Shown: positions 7,107-15,925, counted from the stretch's first letter. The stretch is 54,438 nucleotides of DNA from Streptomyces caelestis (GCF_001279005.1 NZ_LGCN01000219.1:1-54438), one strand, 5' to 3'. Notes: generated by a model not told the origin, from the letters alone. Made by a program: numbers and translations.

Positions 7107-8450
7107 GTGCGCAGGCCGGTCACGGGCGAGGTGCACGTTCATTACCATCAGATCTACGTCGAGAGCGATCCGGACAACGCCACCTCGGGCCTCTCCGAGG
7201 CGTTCGCAGGCCAGAGCGGGGGACTGTGCGGGGCCGCCGTCCCGGGCGCGCTCTGGCTGCGCACCGGACTGCACACGGGCGACGTCGGCTTCGTCGTGGA
7301 GGTCCACGACGAAGCCCCCGCGCTGGACCCCGTCTGGGAGGACGTGGTGGAGGTGTCCTTCCGCCCGCTGTCGGAACGCACCCGTCTGGTGCAGTGGGCG
7401 GGTGAGGCCGCGTGGGACCTGGACCTCGCCCGGACCGACTACCGGGTGCGGTACTGCGCCCGGGGAATGGACGAGGGACGGGAACTCGACACCAGGGTGG
7501 ACGGGGAGCCGCAGACGGACAGTTACCTTCTGCAGTTCTGGCCCGCGCCGCCCCACCCGGACCGCGTGATCCGCCAGACCTCACAGCAGGCCGCCTACTG
7601 GCACGGCCATGCGCGCCGCCTTCCGCCGCCGCCCACACCCGAGCAGCGCGCCGAGACCGAACGACTGGCCCGCCAGGCGGAGGAACGGGCCGCGGAGGAG
7701 CGGCGACTGCACCGCGAGAGGTGGGCATGGGGCGGACGGCTGCCGAGCGAGGGGCTGCGCGGTGCCCGCGAGAGCAACGTCCGTGATCTGCTCCGCTTCG
7801 ACAGCGACCTGGTGCACGCCCTCGACGCCGCCGGTCCCGACGTCCAGCGTGCGGTGGCGTTGCTGGCCGCCCGGCGGGCCTGCGAGGTGGCGGGTCTGAC
7901 CGACGTGCCGTGGGTCGCCGAGGCGCTCACCGCGCTGACACGGGAACGTCCGCTGCCGCCGCCGTTCGACGACCGGGACCGGCTGTGGGAGGCCCTGCGC
8001 TTCGACCCGCGCGTACCGGAGCGGACGGTGCTCGAGGCGATACCTCCGGAGCGACCGCCGTACCGGCCGCCGACCCGTCAGGCGGAGGCGACGGCCGGGT
8101 GGGAGTGGGTCCCGGCCGAGGAGTCGGACGATGACGTACCGAGGCGGCCGGGTCTCGGCCGGCTGCTCGGCACGCTCGTACCGACGGAGTCCGCCGGCCG
8201 GAGCGCGACACCGGCCGCGGGCGTGGAGCACGGCGCCACCGTGGTGGTGCGTCCCGCCGTCGCCCCGCGCAGCCCTCACCGCATCTCGCAGCCGCACTTC
8301 GCCCTTCCCGCCGTACTCGCCGCAGCCGGACCCGCCCCGCTCAAGGCGGCACTGGACGCGGTGTCGCACGCGGTGCACACGTACGGCGAGCACTACCCGG
8401 AGCTGCTGGAGGAGATCAGGTCCGCGTGCGCCGGAAAGACGGGGGAGTAG
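7107..8450 (+). CDS. Conserved-looking hypothetical protein
   Basis: A 447-residue soluble protein with no recognised domain. Residues 1-150 look like a beta-rich module (HVHYHQIYVESDPDN, VGFVVEVHDEAPALDPVWED, VEVSFRPLSERTRLVQWAGE). A charged coiled-coil-like stretch rich in Arg/Glu (EQRAETERLARQAEERAAEE, about 179-198) leads to a helical region, and the C-terminus (LPAVLAAAGPAPLKAALDAV) resembles a helical bundle. The GTG at 7107 has GAAGGGGGAG five to six bases upstream. Codon use fits the rest of the window. Some Streptomyces proteins of this kind are encoded near regulators; no function is proposed. Confidence 0.75.
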   Translation: MRRPVTGEVHVHYHQIYVESDPDNATSGLSEAFAGQSGGLCGAAVPGALWLRTGLHTGDVGFVVEVHDEAPALDPVWEDVVEVSFRPLSERTRLVQWAGEAAWDLDLARTDYRVRYCARGMDEGRELDTRVDGEPQTDSYLLQFWPAPPHPDRVIRQTSQQAAYWHGHARRLPPPPTPEQRAETERLARQAEERAAEERRLHRERWAWGGRLPSEGLRGARESNVRDLLRFDSDLVHALDAAGPDVQRAVALLAARRACEVAGLTDVPWVAEALTALTRERPLPPPFDDRDRLWEALRFDPRVPERTVLEAIPPERPPYRPPTRQAEATAGWEWVPAEESDDDVPRRPGLGRLLGTLVPTESAGRSATPAAGVEHGATVVVRPAVAPRSPHRISQPHFALPAVLAAAGPAPLKAALDAVSHAVHTYGEHYPELLEEIRSACAGKTGE

Positions 8451-8629
8451 GCAGACCTCCCCCGCGGGCGCCGCCGGGGCTGAGCCGCGGCCCTGGCCGT
8501 CCCCGTCGGAGGTCGCAGGCCGATGTCGGGGCGGTGGTGAGAGCGCGCTGCCGTGGACGCCGCAGTGGGCTGCTCCGGCCGGGCGGCCGGGCGGCCGCCC
8601 GGCTCCGACGCGGTATCCGCGTCGGGTGG

Positions 8630-8989
8630 TCAGGCGTGCAGGAGGACGTTGAGCTCGTCGGGGAGGCTCTGCAGGCTGCCCTGGGGCGGAGTGCCGGAGA
8701 GCTCGAAGGTCCAGCGGTGAGAGGGCGCGCAACCGAATGCGCGGTCGCACACGTTCGGCAGGTTGAGGTCGGCGCTGGCCGCCGAGTCCCAGATCAGGGC
8801 CAGCCCCTGGAGGTTCGCCGCCGGGTCGGTGATCCACTGGCCGGACCGCAGGCCGGGGACGTCGGCGGTGAGTGCGGTCGCGCCCTCCCGGCGGGCGAAG
8901 GACGTCGAGGGCATGACCTGGCGGGCGGTGCCGGCGTGGCTTCCGGTGCCGTTGCGGTGCTGTTCCCACCAGGCGATGACGACGTGCAT
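8630..8989 (-). CDS. Hypothetical protein
   Basis: A 119-residue protein starting MHVVIAWWEQHRNGTGSHA, with GGGGGGAA immediately upstream of the ATG at 8989, which decides the start over an in-frame ATG at 9025. It contains hydrophobic strands (GLALIWDSAASADLNLPNV) and two Cys residues (VCDRAFGCAP). No family is recognised. It lies 91 bases downstream of the SDR gene, on the same strand, and could share its transcript. Confidence 0.65.
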   Translation of the reverse strand: MHVVIAWWEQHRNGTGSHAGTARQVMPSTSFARREGATALTADVPGLRSGQWITDPAANLQGLALIWDSAASADLNLPNVCDRAFGCAPSHRWTFELSGTPPQGSLQSLPDELNVLLHA

Positions 8990-9079
8990 GAGTTCCCCCC
9001 TGAGTGTCGGTTGTGGTGCTGCCACGGTTTTCCCTCGACATCCGTGCTCGGCTCCGGGCCCGCCCGGCGGGCCCGCCGG

Positions 9080-9847
9080 TCAGAGCTGCGAGCCTCCGGT
9101 GGCGTCGACGACCTGCCCGGTCACCCAGCGGGCGTCGTCCGAGGCGAGGAAGGCCACCACGTCGGCCACGTCCTCGGGGCGGCCCACCCGGCCGAGGGCG
9201 GAGAGTTCGGCCGCGGATCGTTCGGCGGCCTCGTTGCCGCGCAGCCAGGAGGCGTTGATGTCGGTGTCGATGATGCCGGGCGCGACGGAGTTCACGGTGA
9301 TGCCGCGACCGCCGAGCGCCTTGGCGAGGGTGAGGGTGAAGGCGTCGATCGCCCCCTTGGTCATGGCGTACGCGATGATGTCGGTCAGGGCGATCCGCGT
9401 CGCGCCGGAGGAGACGTTGACGATCCGCCCGCCGTCGCGCAGCCGCTTCAGTCCCTGCTGAGTGAGGAAGAACGGTGCGCGCATGTTGACGGCGACGGCC
9501 TCCTCGAAGGCCTCGGCCGTGGTCTCGTCGATCTCGCCGCGCGGGGTGACGCCGGCGTTGTTCACGAGGATGTCGAGGCCGGTGCTCGTGGTGTGTTCCA
9601 GCACCTGCCGGTCGAAGCTCTCCCAGAGGGTCGCCACGTCCCCCTCGACTCCCAGCTCGGCGTGGACCGCGAAGGCGGTACCGCCCTTGGCGCGGATGCC
9701 CTCGACGACCTCGTCGGCGGCCGCGGCGTTGCGTCCGTAGTGCACGGCCACCGTGGCGCCGTCGGCGGCGAGCCGCTCGGCGATCGCCCGGCCGATACCG
9801 CGGCTGCCCCCCGTCACCAGTGCCGTCCTGCCCGTGAGCGCACCCAT
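9080..9847 (-). CDS. Short-chain dehydrogenase/reductase
   Basis: A 255-residue classical SDR. The cofactor motif TGGSRGIG is at residues 12-19, with Gly-Arg in the next strand (HYGRN) favouring NADP(H). NNAG is at 96-99, and the catalytic Ser (NVSSG), Tyr160 and Lys164 (Y-x-x-x-K) are present, as is the C-terminal PGIIDTD. The full family length is conserved. It diverges from the TetR gene at 9952 and shares a 104-base control region carrying a palindrome, so repression by that TetR is likely. Substrate unknown; 3-oxoacyl-ACP-reductase-like enzymes and sugar dehydrogenases share this sequence type. Confidence 0.92.
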   Translation of the reverse strand: MGALTGRTALVTGGSRGIGRAIAERLAADGATVAVHYGRNAAAADEVVEGIRAKGGTAFAVHAELGVEGDVATLWESFDRQVLEHTTSTGLDILVNNAGVTPRGEIDETTAEAFEEAVAVNMRAPFFLTQQGLKRLRDGGRIVNVSSGATRIALTDIIAYAMTKGAIDAFTLTLAKALGGRGITVNSVAPGIIDTDINASWLRGNEAAERSAAELSALGRVGRPEDVADVVAFLASDDARWVTGQVVDATGGSQL

Positions 9848-9887
9848 GGTCTCCCCTTCCGGTCGTGTGTGTGCTGCGCGTACAGAC

Positions 9888-9911
9888 TTTCTGTAGCGCT
9901 GGCTACAGAAA
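9888..9911. promoter_or_regulatory. Palindromic operator between SDR and tetR
   Basis: TTTCTGTAG-CGCTGG-CTACAGAAA, a perfect 9-bp inverted repeat, 41 bases upstream of tetR and 41 of the SDR start. Further CTGTA half-sites flank it. TAAAAT at 9940-9945 ends six bases before the tetR ATG, suggesting a leaderless tetR transcript. Confidence 0.7.
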
Positions 9912-9951
9912 CACTACATCATTTTCCTAGCGATCGCTGTAAAATTCGGTC

Positions 9952-10563
9952 ATGACTACGACGAAGCGCGGCCGGCCACGAGGTTTCGACCGTGACACGG
10001 CACTCGCGCAGGCCACTTCGCTGTTCTGGCAGCACGGCTTCGAGGGCACGTCCATCGCCGACCTGACCTCCGCGATGGGAATCTCGCCGCCGAGCCTCTA
10101 CGCGGCCTTCGGCGACAAGCGCACGCTCTTCCTCGAAGTCGTCGAGCGGTACGGCGGCACGTTCGGCGCCTTCATGAACAAGGCGCTCGCCGAGGAGAGC
10201 GACCCGCGCACGGGCTTCGCGCGGATGCTGGACGAGGCTGCCCTGGCCTACACCGATCCCAGTCATCCCGCGGGCTGCCTGGTCATCACGGCCGCGACCA
10301 ACTACTCCGCACAGACCGCCGACATCGAGCGGGACCTGCGCGAACGCCGCAGAGCGAACGTACGGTCCTTCGAGACCCGACTGGAGGACGCCCGCAGCCG
10401 GGGATCACTCGGCCGGGACACCGACACCCGTGCCCTGGCCGTCTATTTCGCCGTGGTGGTCCAGGGCATGTCGCAGCAGGCCCGTGACGGCGCCACCGCG
10501 CGGGAACTGCGCCGCGTGGCCGAGCTCGCCATGACCATCTGGCCGCCTTCCGACGCTTCCTGA
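9952..10563 (+). CDS. TetR/AcrR family repressor
   Basis: A 203-residue regulator with an N-terminal HTH (DTALAQATSLFWQHGFEGTS, MGISPPSLYAAFGDKRTLF). The C-terminal ligand domain begins near residue 60 and includes SHPAGCLVITAATNYSAQT, a pattern common in TetR proteins of the AcrR/YxaF-like type that sense reactive small molecules. It diverges from the SDR at 9080-9847. No Shine-Dalgarno precedes ATG 9952, in line with a leaderless transcript. Confidence 0.9.
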   Translation: MTTTKRGRPRGFDRDTALAQATSLFWQHGFEGTSIADLTSAMGISPPSLYAAFGDKRTLFLEVVERYGGTFGAFMNKALAEESDPRTGFARMLDEAALAYTDPSHPAGCLVITAATNYSAQTADIERDLRERRRANVRSFETRLEDARSRGSLGRDTDTRALAVYFAVVVQGMSQQARDGATARELRRVAELAMTIWPPSDAS

Positions 10564-10631
10564 AGCGCCGGACCGGGAAGGCGGGCCGGCCGCCGGCGCC
10601 GCACGGGTGGGTCGCGGCGACCGGCCGGCTT

Positions 10632-11108
10632 TCAGAGGGCGGGCGGTTCCCCGTCCGCGCGGCACAGCCGGGACGCCACGTGCGCGTACCGCTCGTCGAA
10701 CTTCAGGGCGGTGAAGGCGTGGTCTAGTTCGTGCTCGAGCGTCTCACTGGCGCTTCTCCACACGGCGCGGCCGGCCTCCGTGATGGCGACACGGCTGGCG
10801 CGCCGGTCGCACGGCCAGGCCACTTTGTCCGTCCAGCCGGACCGTTCGAGGTGCGCGAGCATGCGGCTGGCCGCCGAGACGCTCAGGCCCAGTCGTCGGG
10901 CGACGCCGCTGACGGTCGCGGGCGCCGACTGCTCGCCGGCCAGCACCCCGAGCGCCATCAGCTGGCCCAGCCCGACGTTGTGGCGGAGCGTCAGCACTCG
11001 GTCCAGCCGGCCCTCCAGCAGGGAGAACATGGGGACGACACGCTCCCACAGCCGGGAGACGTTCTCCGCTTCGGCGTCACGGTCCTCGTTCGTGTACGGC
11101 TCTGCCAC
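10632..11108 (-). CDS. MarR family transcriptional regulator
   Basis: A 158-residue winged-helix regulator: ATVSGVARRLGLSVSAASRML (recognition helix), then wing DRRASRVAITEAGRAVW and C-terminal helices. The family DRR-x-x-x-V-x-x-T-x-x-G signature is intact. GTG at 11108 is the first in-frame start but has only a weak ribosome site, so the true start could be slightly downstream. It follows the oxidoreductase at 11263-12171 on the same strand with a 154-base gap in which nothing is recognised, and converges with tetR. Confidence 0.85.
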   Translation of the reverse strand: MAEPYTNEDRDAEAENVSRLWERVVPMFSLLEGRLDRVLTLRHNVGLGQLMALGVLAGEQSAPATVSGVARRLGLSVSAASRMLAHLERSGWTDKVAWPCDRRASRVAITEAGRAVWRSASETLEHELDHAFTALKFDERYAHVASRLCRADGEPPAL

Positions 11109-11262
11109 GTAGGTGCGGTCCGTCCTCGGTCAGCCGGGGTGCGGGGCTCGGGATGCGGGTGCGGCGGCCCGGTCGCCCTGGGGTGGTCGGTGTCGGTGCG
11201 GGGCTCGGGCGCCGGAACCCGCTGTCCCGTGCTCCGGCGGCCGAGCTTCGAGGGGTGGTCGG

Positions 11263-12171
11263 TCAGGGCAGGAGCAGGAGCTTTCCTCGTACGCCGCCCG
11301 CCTCCAGAAGCCGATGGGCCTCGGCCGCGTCCTCGAACCCGAGTTGCTTCGAGGTGCGCAGCCGCAGCTTCGAGGCGTCCACCAGGGCCGCCATCTCGGC
11401 CAGGCGAGGGCCGTCCTGTTCCACGTGGGAGACGGTCACGCGGATGCCGCGTTCGACGGCGGGGACACGGGTCGGCACGATGGAGACCACGCGCCCGCCG
11501 TCCCGTACGGCGCTGATCGCACCCGGCAGGCCGGCTGTCTCCAGCAGGCCGTCGACGGCCCTCGGCGAAAGGCCCGCCTCATCCACCACCCGGTCGGCGC
11601 CCAGGGCGCGGGCCGCGTCCTCGTCCCGGGCGGACCGCACCTGTGCCACCACCTTCCAGCCGCGCAGCTTGGCGAGCTGGACCGCCATCCCGCCGACCGC
11701 CCCCACCGCGCCGGTGACCAGCAGCGTCGCCCCGGCGGGCAGGTCGAAGGCGTCGAGCGCCTGGACGCCGGCGAGCGATGCCAGCGGCAGGCCCGCCGCG
11801 GTGGTCAGCTCCACCGTCCTCGGGGCCGGGGCGACGATGTCCGCCGGCAGGGCGACGGTCTCCGCGTACGTACCGCGCCCGGTCGCCATCTGCGCCGACA
11901 TCGCCACGACCCGGTCGCCGGGCCGGAAGCGGGTGACCTGTTCGCCCACCGCGGTGACGGTGCCCGCCACGTCCCAGCCGAGGACCATCGGCGGGCGGAA
12001 GGCGCTGTGCCCGGCGTGCAGGCCGCCACGGGTCTGGAGGTCGACCGGGTTGACCGCGGCGGCGGCCGTCCGGATGAGGACGCCGTCCGGGTCCGGGCCG
12101 GCCGGTTCGGTGATCTCGGAGACCGACAGCCCTTCCGGGCCGCCGAACGATGTCAGAACTACAGCACGCAT
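11263..12171 (-). CDS. NADP-dependent quinone-type oxidoreductase
   Basis: A 302-residue zinc-less medium-chain dehydrogenase (MRAVVLTSFGGPEGLSVSEI). The GroES-like domain carries NPVDLQTRGG and VLGWDVAGTV; the Rossmann domain has TGAVGAVGGMAVQLAKLRG. It could act on an enone or quinone product of the cyclitol locus. It is the fourth gene of the minus-strand arm after the cyclase and two cupins, but a strong hairpin at 12202-12238 separates it from them, so it may be partly or wholly a separate transcript. Confidence 0.85.
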   Translation of the reverse strand: MRAVVLTSFGGPEGLSVSEITEPAGPDPDGVLIRTAAAAVNPVDLQTRGGLHAGHSAFRPPMVLGWDVAGTVTAVGEQVTRFRPGDRVVAMSAQMATGRGTYAETVALPADIVAPAPRTVELTTAAGLPLASLAGVQALDAFDLPAGATLLVTGAVGAVGGMAVQLAKLRGWKVVAQVRSARDEDAARALGADRVVDEAGLSPRAVDGLLETAGLPGAISAVRDGGRVVSIVPTRVPAVERGIRVTVSHVEQDGPRLAEMAALVDASKLRLRTSKQLGFEDAAEAHRLLEAGGVRGKLLLLP

Positions 12172-12201
12172 GGGTGTGTTCGCTTTCCTGATTCCTGACC
12201 G

Positions 12202-12238
12202 GGGCGGTGCGCCGCGGACCCGCCGCGCCGCACCGCCC
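12202..12238 (-). terminator. Hairpin between cupin 2 and the oxidoreductase
   Basis: GGGCGGTGCG / CGCACCGCCC, a perfect 10-bp stem with a 17-base GC-rich loop in the 75-base gap. It could terminate or attenuate readthrough from the cyclase-cupin transcript. Confidence 0.55.
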
Positions 12239-12246
12239 TGCGGGCA

Positions 12247-12690
12247 TCAGACCAGTTCGGGGATGCGGGACGGCAGCCGGTCGGTGACGGAGGCGGTGAG
12301 CGTCCGCAGGACGAGCAGCCGGGTCCGGGCTCCGTCGGCCGTCAGACGGGCACGCGCGCCGTGCGGGAGGAGCGCCAGTTGCCCGGCCCGCAGGACGCGC
12401 TCCGCGGACTCCGTGGTGAGTCGTAGCTCGCCGTTGAGGACGAGCACCGCCTCCTCCACTCCGTGCTGCGGGGTGGAGGTCAGCACGCCGCCGTGCGGGA
12501 GTCGCCAGTGCTCCACCGCTTCGCATTCGCTGTGCAGCATTCCCCGGCGCACCAGGCAGGTCCACAGGGCCGCCGCCTCCCCGCCACCGGTGCGTGGGCC
12601 CGTGGACGTGCCGGCTCCCCTCTCCGCACCCTCGCCCGTGTCCGTGGGGACGGCGACTCGAACGGCGTCGTCGGTGGTCGAGATGATCAC
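12247..12690 (-). CDS. Cupin domain protein (cupin 2)
   Basis: A 147-residue single cupin: GMLHSECEAVEHWRLPHGG, EEAVLVLNGELRLTTES, GQLALLPHGARARLTADG. The usual H-x-H pair of motif 1 is not obvious (LPHGG...STPQHGVEEAV keeps one His and a Glu), so metal binding and catalysis are uncertain. The GTG at 12690 overlaps the stop of cupin 1 (GTGA) and has GGAGG just upstream, indicating translational coupling. The N-terminal 45 residues are low-complexity. It may be a non-catalytic partner of cupin 1. Confidence 0.8.
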   Translation of the reverse strand: MIISTTDDAVRVAVPTDTGEGAERGAGTSTGPRTGGGEAAALWTCLVRRGMLHSECEAVEHWRLPHGGVLTSTPQHGVEEAVLVLNGELRLTTESAERVLRAGQLALLPHGARARLTADGARTRLLVLRTLTASVTDRLPSRIPELV

Positions 12691-13511
12691 GACGCCTCCG
12701 GCGCGGAACGCGGGACGGACAGGGTCACGACCAACAGCCGCAGCGGGGTGACGGCCTCGATGCCCGTGACGGTCGACGCACCGAGGGTGAGGCAGGTGTC
12801 GGGAGCCAGGGCGGCCGTGCTGCCGTCGGCGGTGGCCCGGCCCGTCCCCTCGTGCACGAAGACGGCGAGTTCCGCGTCCGGGGCTCCCAGCCGGGTCCGC
12901 TCGCCGGCGTCGAGTTCGACGACCTCCACCTGCCGTAGCGGGCCGGTGAAGACCCCGCCGGTGGAGACCGTGCGCTCTTTGAAGAGGTCGTGGATGACTG
13001 CTTCGCCCATGGGGGGTACTCCCGGGTGGTGGTGTGCGGCTCCGGACAGAACGGCGTCGGTGCCGGGTGCGAGGGTCTCGATGACCCACCAGTCGAGATC
13101 GTCCTTCCCGGTGTTGCGCAGCCCGTGCACGTTGCCGGGGGCCGTCAGGGCGAGCGTTCCGGGGCCGACCGGGTGCGGTCGGCCGTTGAACAGGAACTCG
13201 CCCCTTCCCCGCAGGACGAGGTAGATCTCCTCGGTACGGGTGTGGCGGTGCTCCCCGCTGAGTCCGCCCGGGGGAACGGACGCCCACTCGACGGCCTCGG
13301 CGGGGGAGTCGAGCTGGCGGCGTCCCGCGAAGCACTTCCAGCGGGTACGTCCGGCGGCGCCGTGTACGCCGTACACGGTCGCGGCGCCGGCCACGGTCCC
13401 GAACGAACGCCAGGGCGCCGGGGAGGTCCGCGGCTCGTGGCACTCGGTACGGCCGGGCGCCGGGTCCGCGGACGGGACCGGGCCGGGGCGGGCGACGGCT
13501 TCGGTGGTCAC
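12687..13511 (-). CDS. Bicupin protein (cupin 1)
   Basis: A 274-residue protein. Its first cupin has a full motif 1 (GEHRHTRTEEIYLVLRGRGEF, with H-x-H and E) and motif 2 (PVGPGTLALTAPGNVHGLRN, with H), the ligands expected for a mononuclear metal. A second degenerate cupin half follows (GEAVIHDLFKERTVS... LRQVEVVELDAGERTRLG...ALAPDTCLTLG). Likely an isomerase, epimerase or dioxygenase acting on the cyclitol intermediate. It begins with GTG overlapping the cyclase stop (GTGA) and ends overlapping cupin 2, so three genes are coupled. Confidence 0.85.
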   Translation of the reverse strand: MTTEAVARPGPVPSADPAPGRTECHEPRTSPAPWRSFGTVAGAATVYGVHGAAGRTRWKCFAGRRQLDSPAEAVEWASVPPGGLSGEHRHTRTEEIYLVLRGRGEFLFNGRPHPVGPGTLALTAPGNVHGLRNTGKDDLDWWVIETLAPGTDAVLSGAAHHHPGVPPMGEAVIHDLFKERTVSTGGVFTGPLRQVEVVELDAGERTRLGAPDAELAVFVHEGTGRATADGSTAALAPDTCLTLGASTVTGIEAVTPLRLLVVTLSVPRSAPEAS

Positions 13512-14764
13512 CGGGAGACTCCGGAGCCGAGGGCCGCCAGCGACTCGGCCGCGGCGGCCAGTTCACCGTCGGTGACGTCGTTGACGAAGAGCGCGCTGCC
13601 GATGCCGACGGGCAGCGGCAGTCGCTGCTTGCCGTCCCGGTGCCGCACGGTGTCGCGCAGGGCGTCGCCGAGCACCTCCGGCGTGCACAGCGGGTGCCAG
13701 ACCGGCAGGCCCAGGCGCGCCATCACCTCGAGGACACGGTCACGCTGGTAGGAGCTGACCAGGCCGCGCCGCTCGGCCATCACGGTGGTGAGCGCCATGT
13801 CGACGGCCACCGCCTCGCCGTGCAGCAGCGCGGGAAGCGCGTGCATCTCGATGGTCGGGCTGAAGGTGTGGCCGTAGTCCACGACTCGCTCCAGCACCTT
13901 CTCCCACAGATTGGGCTGGAGCTCCTCCAGCATGCCCTGGATGGCCCGTTCGACGACCTCGGTCGCCGGGTCGAGGTGCAGTCCGCGGGCGGCGAGGCGC
14001 TGGTCCACCGGCACGTCGGCGGGGGTGGGGCCGACGTCCGCCGGGCTCTGGAGCTTGTTCCGCAGGAGGTCGGCTCCGTGCTGTTCCAGCAGGTCGAACA
14101 GGCGCGCGTCCTTGATCAGGGCGATCTTGAGGATTTCCGCCAGGCCGTTGCTGATGTGCCGCGCGTCGAGCGTGGCCAGGAAGGAGCGGTCGAGCAGGGT
14201 GCGGTCCGCGGGGAAGTAGGTGCCGAGCCGGTTCTTGTGGCCGTTGTGGTTGACCCCGGTCTTGGCGCCGACACCCGCGTCCACCAGGCCGATCAGCGTG
14301 GTGGGGATCCGGATGAACGGGGTGGAACGGCGGTACAGGCTGGCCGCGAACCCGACGATGTCCATCAGCACCCCGCCGCCGATGGCGATGACGGGCTCGC
14401 GCCGGCGGTCGATGCCGAAGGCGTCGAGGGCCTCGGTGACCTGCAGCACCGCGTTCATGGACTTGTGGGTCTCGCCGTCGTTCAGGACCAGCACCCGGTG
14501 CTCGACGCCGTGGTGGTCGAAGTAGGCGCGGACACGGTCGCCGTAGAGCGAGTCGACCACCCCGTCGGTGACGATGAAGCGGCGCTGACCGCTGCTGCCC
14601 GAGGCGTCCTCCAGGATGGTGGAGTTCTCGGGGTCGAGGAGGTTCTCGCAGGCCCTTATCTCGTACTGGACCGGGTTGCTGGTCTGTACGGACCAGTGGG
14701 TGACCGGGCTGCCCACCGCGAAGAGACCGTCGTTGTTCCGCATGGTCTGGGTGTCTTGCTGCAT
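13508..14764 (-). CDS. Sedoheptulose-7-phosphate cyclase, 2-epi-5-epi-valiolone synthase type
   Basis: A 418-residue member of the dehydroquinate-synthase superfamily. NAD is bound around GGGVLMDIVGFAAS (129-142). Metal ligands are Glu210 (SNGLAE), His299 (DYGHTFSP) and His315 (LLHGEAVAVDM). The segment DAGVGAKTGVNHNGHKNRLG and the PNLWEKVLERVVDYGHTFSP block resemble EEVS enzymes such as AcbC and ValA rather than dehydroquinate synthase or the gadusol-type cyclases. Expected reaction: sedoheptulose 7-phosphate to 2-epi-5-epi-valiolone. A proline-rich insert lies near 240-262. ATG 14764 has GGAGGCGGAAG upstream. First gene of the minus-strand arm. Confidence 0.9.
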   Translation of the reverse strand: MQQDTQTMRNNDGLFAVGSPVTHWSVQTSNPVQYEIRACENLLDPENSTILEDASGSSGQRRFIVTDGVVDSLYGDRVRAYFDHHGVEHRVLVLNDGETHKSMNAVLQVTEALDAFGIDRRREPVIAIGGGVLMDIVGFAASLYRRSTPFIRIPTTLIGLVDAGVGAKTGVNHNGHKNRLGTYFPADRTLLDRSFLATLDARHISNGLAEILKIALIKDARLFDLLEQHGADLLRNKLQSPADVGPTPADVPVDQRLAARGLHLDPATEVVERAIQGMLEELQPNLWEKVLERVVDYGHTFSPTIEMHALPALLHGEAVAVDMALTTVMAERRGLVSSYQRDRVLEVMARLGLPVWHPLCTPEVLGDALRDTVRHRDGKQRLPLPVGIGSALFVNDVTDGELAAAAESLAALGSGVSR

Positions 14765-14931
14765 CGGGCTTCCGCCTCCGACGAAGAGTCTCGGTTCGGG
14801 TTCGTTGCGAATCCGGTCGGGGCAGTGCTCTCGGGTCTCCGCGCGGCGAGGCCTCCTGGGCCGCCTGCGCGGGACGTGGCCACGGCATCGTGGCCTGCCC
14901 CCCGTCGCCGGGACGACCCTGACACAGGTTT

Positions 14932-14947
14932 CCTTGCGTGCGCAAGG
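14932..14947. promoter_or_regulatory. Operator-like palindrome upstream of the cyclase
   Basis: CCTTGCG-TG-CGCAAGG, perfect 16-bp palindrome 168 bases before the cyclase start. Its TTGCG-NN-CGCAA core recurs at 15987-15998 upstream of the VOC gene, so it marks both arms of the locus and is the likely site of the intervening MarR. Confidence 0.7.
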
Positions 14948-15247
14948 ACATGTCCGGGTCCGCGGCGGCGACTCGGCCGGAAAGCGGCGACACGGCGACG
15001 CGGAGGCCTCCGCGACCTGGGTCCTGCTCTCGACGGCGCGTTCCGGGATGGCCGGAAGTGCTCGCCCGGTGCGTGCTTCCGCAGGGAACGGGGTCCCTCC
15101 CGCGGCCCGGCGCTGCCCGGCCGACCGGCACGCCTCACGGGCCGGCGGGCCCTCCTCCCGGCGGGAAACGCCCGTGGCCCTCGCCGTCCCCCCGGCGAGG
15201 GCCACGGGCGGGCGGAGCGGGGCGCGGGGCCGCTCGGCCGGCGCGGC

Positions 15248-15691
15248 TCAACGGTCGAGTCTCGGGGCGTACCGCAACCGCGCGACGACCGAACTGGTCC
15301 TGTTGTCCATGGACGCCACCTCGAACGCCATGCCGACCTCGCGCCGGAAGAGGCCTCCTATCTCCGCGGCCAGGTCGCGGCCGGCGTCGGTGATGCGCAC
15401 CACCACGCCCCTGCGGTCGGTCGCGTGGGCCCCTTTCTCGGCCAGGCTCCGCGACTCCAGACGCTGCACGGCCCGGGTGGCGGACGACTGGTTGAGGCCC
15501 AGGAGCTGGGCGAGCTCGTTCATGCGCGTGCCCGACGGGTCACCGTTGGCGAGCGCTCTCAGGGCGAGGAAATCCGTGAGGCCCAGTTCGTAGTCCTCCG
15601 AGAGTCGCCGGTCCAGCGCGGTCCCGACCTCCGCGACCAGGACCGACAGCTGACTCCACAGCTCGATGCTGTCTTCCTTGCGCGCTCGCAT
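15248..15691 (-). CDS. MarR family regulator of the cyclitol locus
   Basis: A 147-residue winged-helix protein: MNELAQLLGLNQSSATRAVQ (HTH), then TDRRGVVVRITDAGRDLAAEI (wing). The ATG at 15691 has GGAGAGG nine bases upstream. It lies between the cyclase arm and the VOC arm. Two TTGCG-NN-CGCAA palindromes, one per arm, are typical MarR-type sites, and a related TTGCGCGCTCGCA string covers its own start codon, so autoregulation is possible. Ligand unknown; a pathway product or precursor is plausible. Confidence 0.85.
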   Translation of the reverse strand: MRARKEDSIELWSQLSVLVAEVGTALDRRLSEDYELGLTDFLALRALANGDPSGTRMNELAQLLGLNQSSATRAVQRLESRSLAEKGAHATDRRGVVVRITDAGRDLAAEIGGLFRREVGMAFEVASMDNRTSSVVARLRYAPRLDR

Positions 15692-15895
15692 GATGTCGAC
15701 CTCTCCAAGGTGCCCGAGGTTTCCACCGCCCGCCGAAGGGGCCTTCCGGCCACGGTGGGGGGGTGGGGCTCGGTCCCGCGACTGCGGGGACGGCCGGAAT
15801 ACCTCCAGGGTAGGAGGGCCGGGCAGCCAGGAGAACCTTCGGAGACACACCTTTTCCATGCCTACACATGAAGATCGGTCGCTACTTGAATCGAG

Positions 15896-15925
15896 CAGGG
15901 TTCGAATCTCTCCTCTCCGGCACCG
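15896..15925 (+). other. tRNA 3'-end-like sequence
   Basis: CAGGGTTCGAATCTCTC followed by CTCTCCGGCACC resembles a T-arm (TTCGAAT loop, 4 of 5 stem pairs) and the 3' acceptor strand of a tRNA. No D-arm, anticodon arm or 5' acceptor strand is found upstream, so this is not a tRNA gene. It could be an attachment-site remnant from integration at a tRNA 3' end, or chance. Confidence 0.25.

Noticed and set aside
13640..15871. Long plus-strand open frame opposite the cyclase
   Set aside because: Antisense shadow of the cyclase and MarR genes produced by high GC; no ribosome site or recognisable protein.
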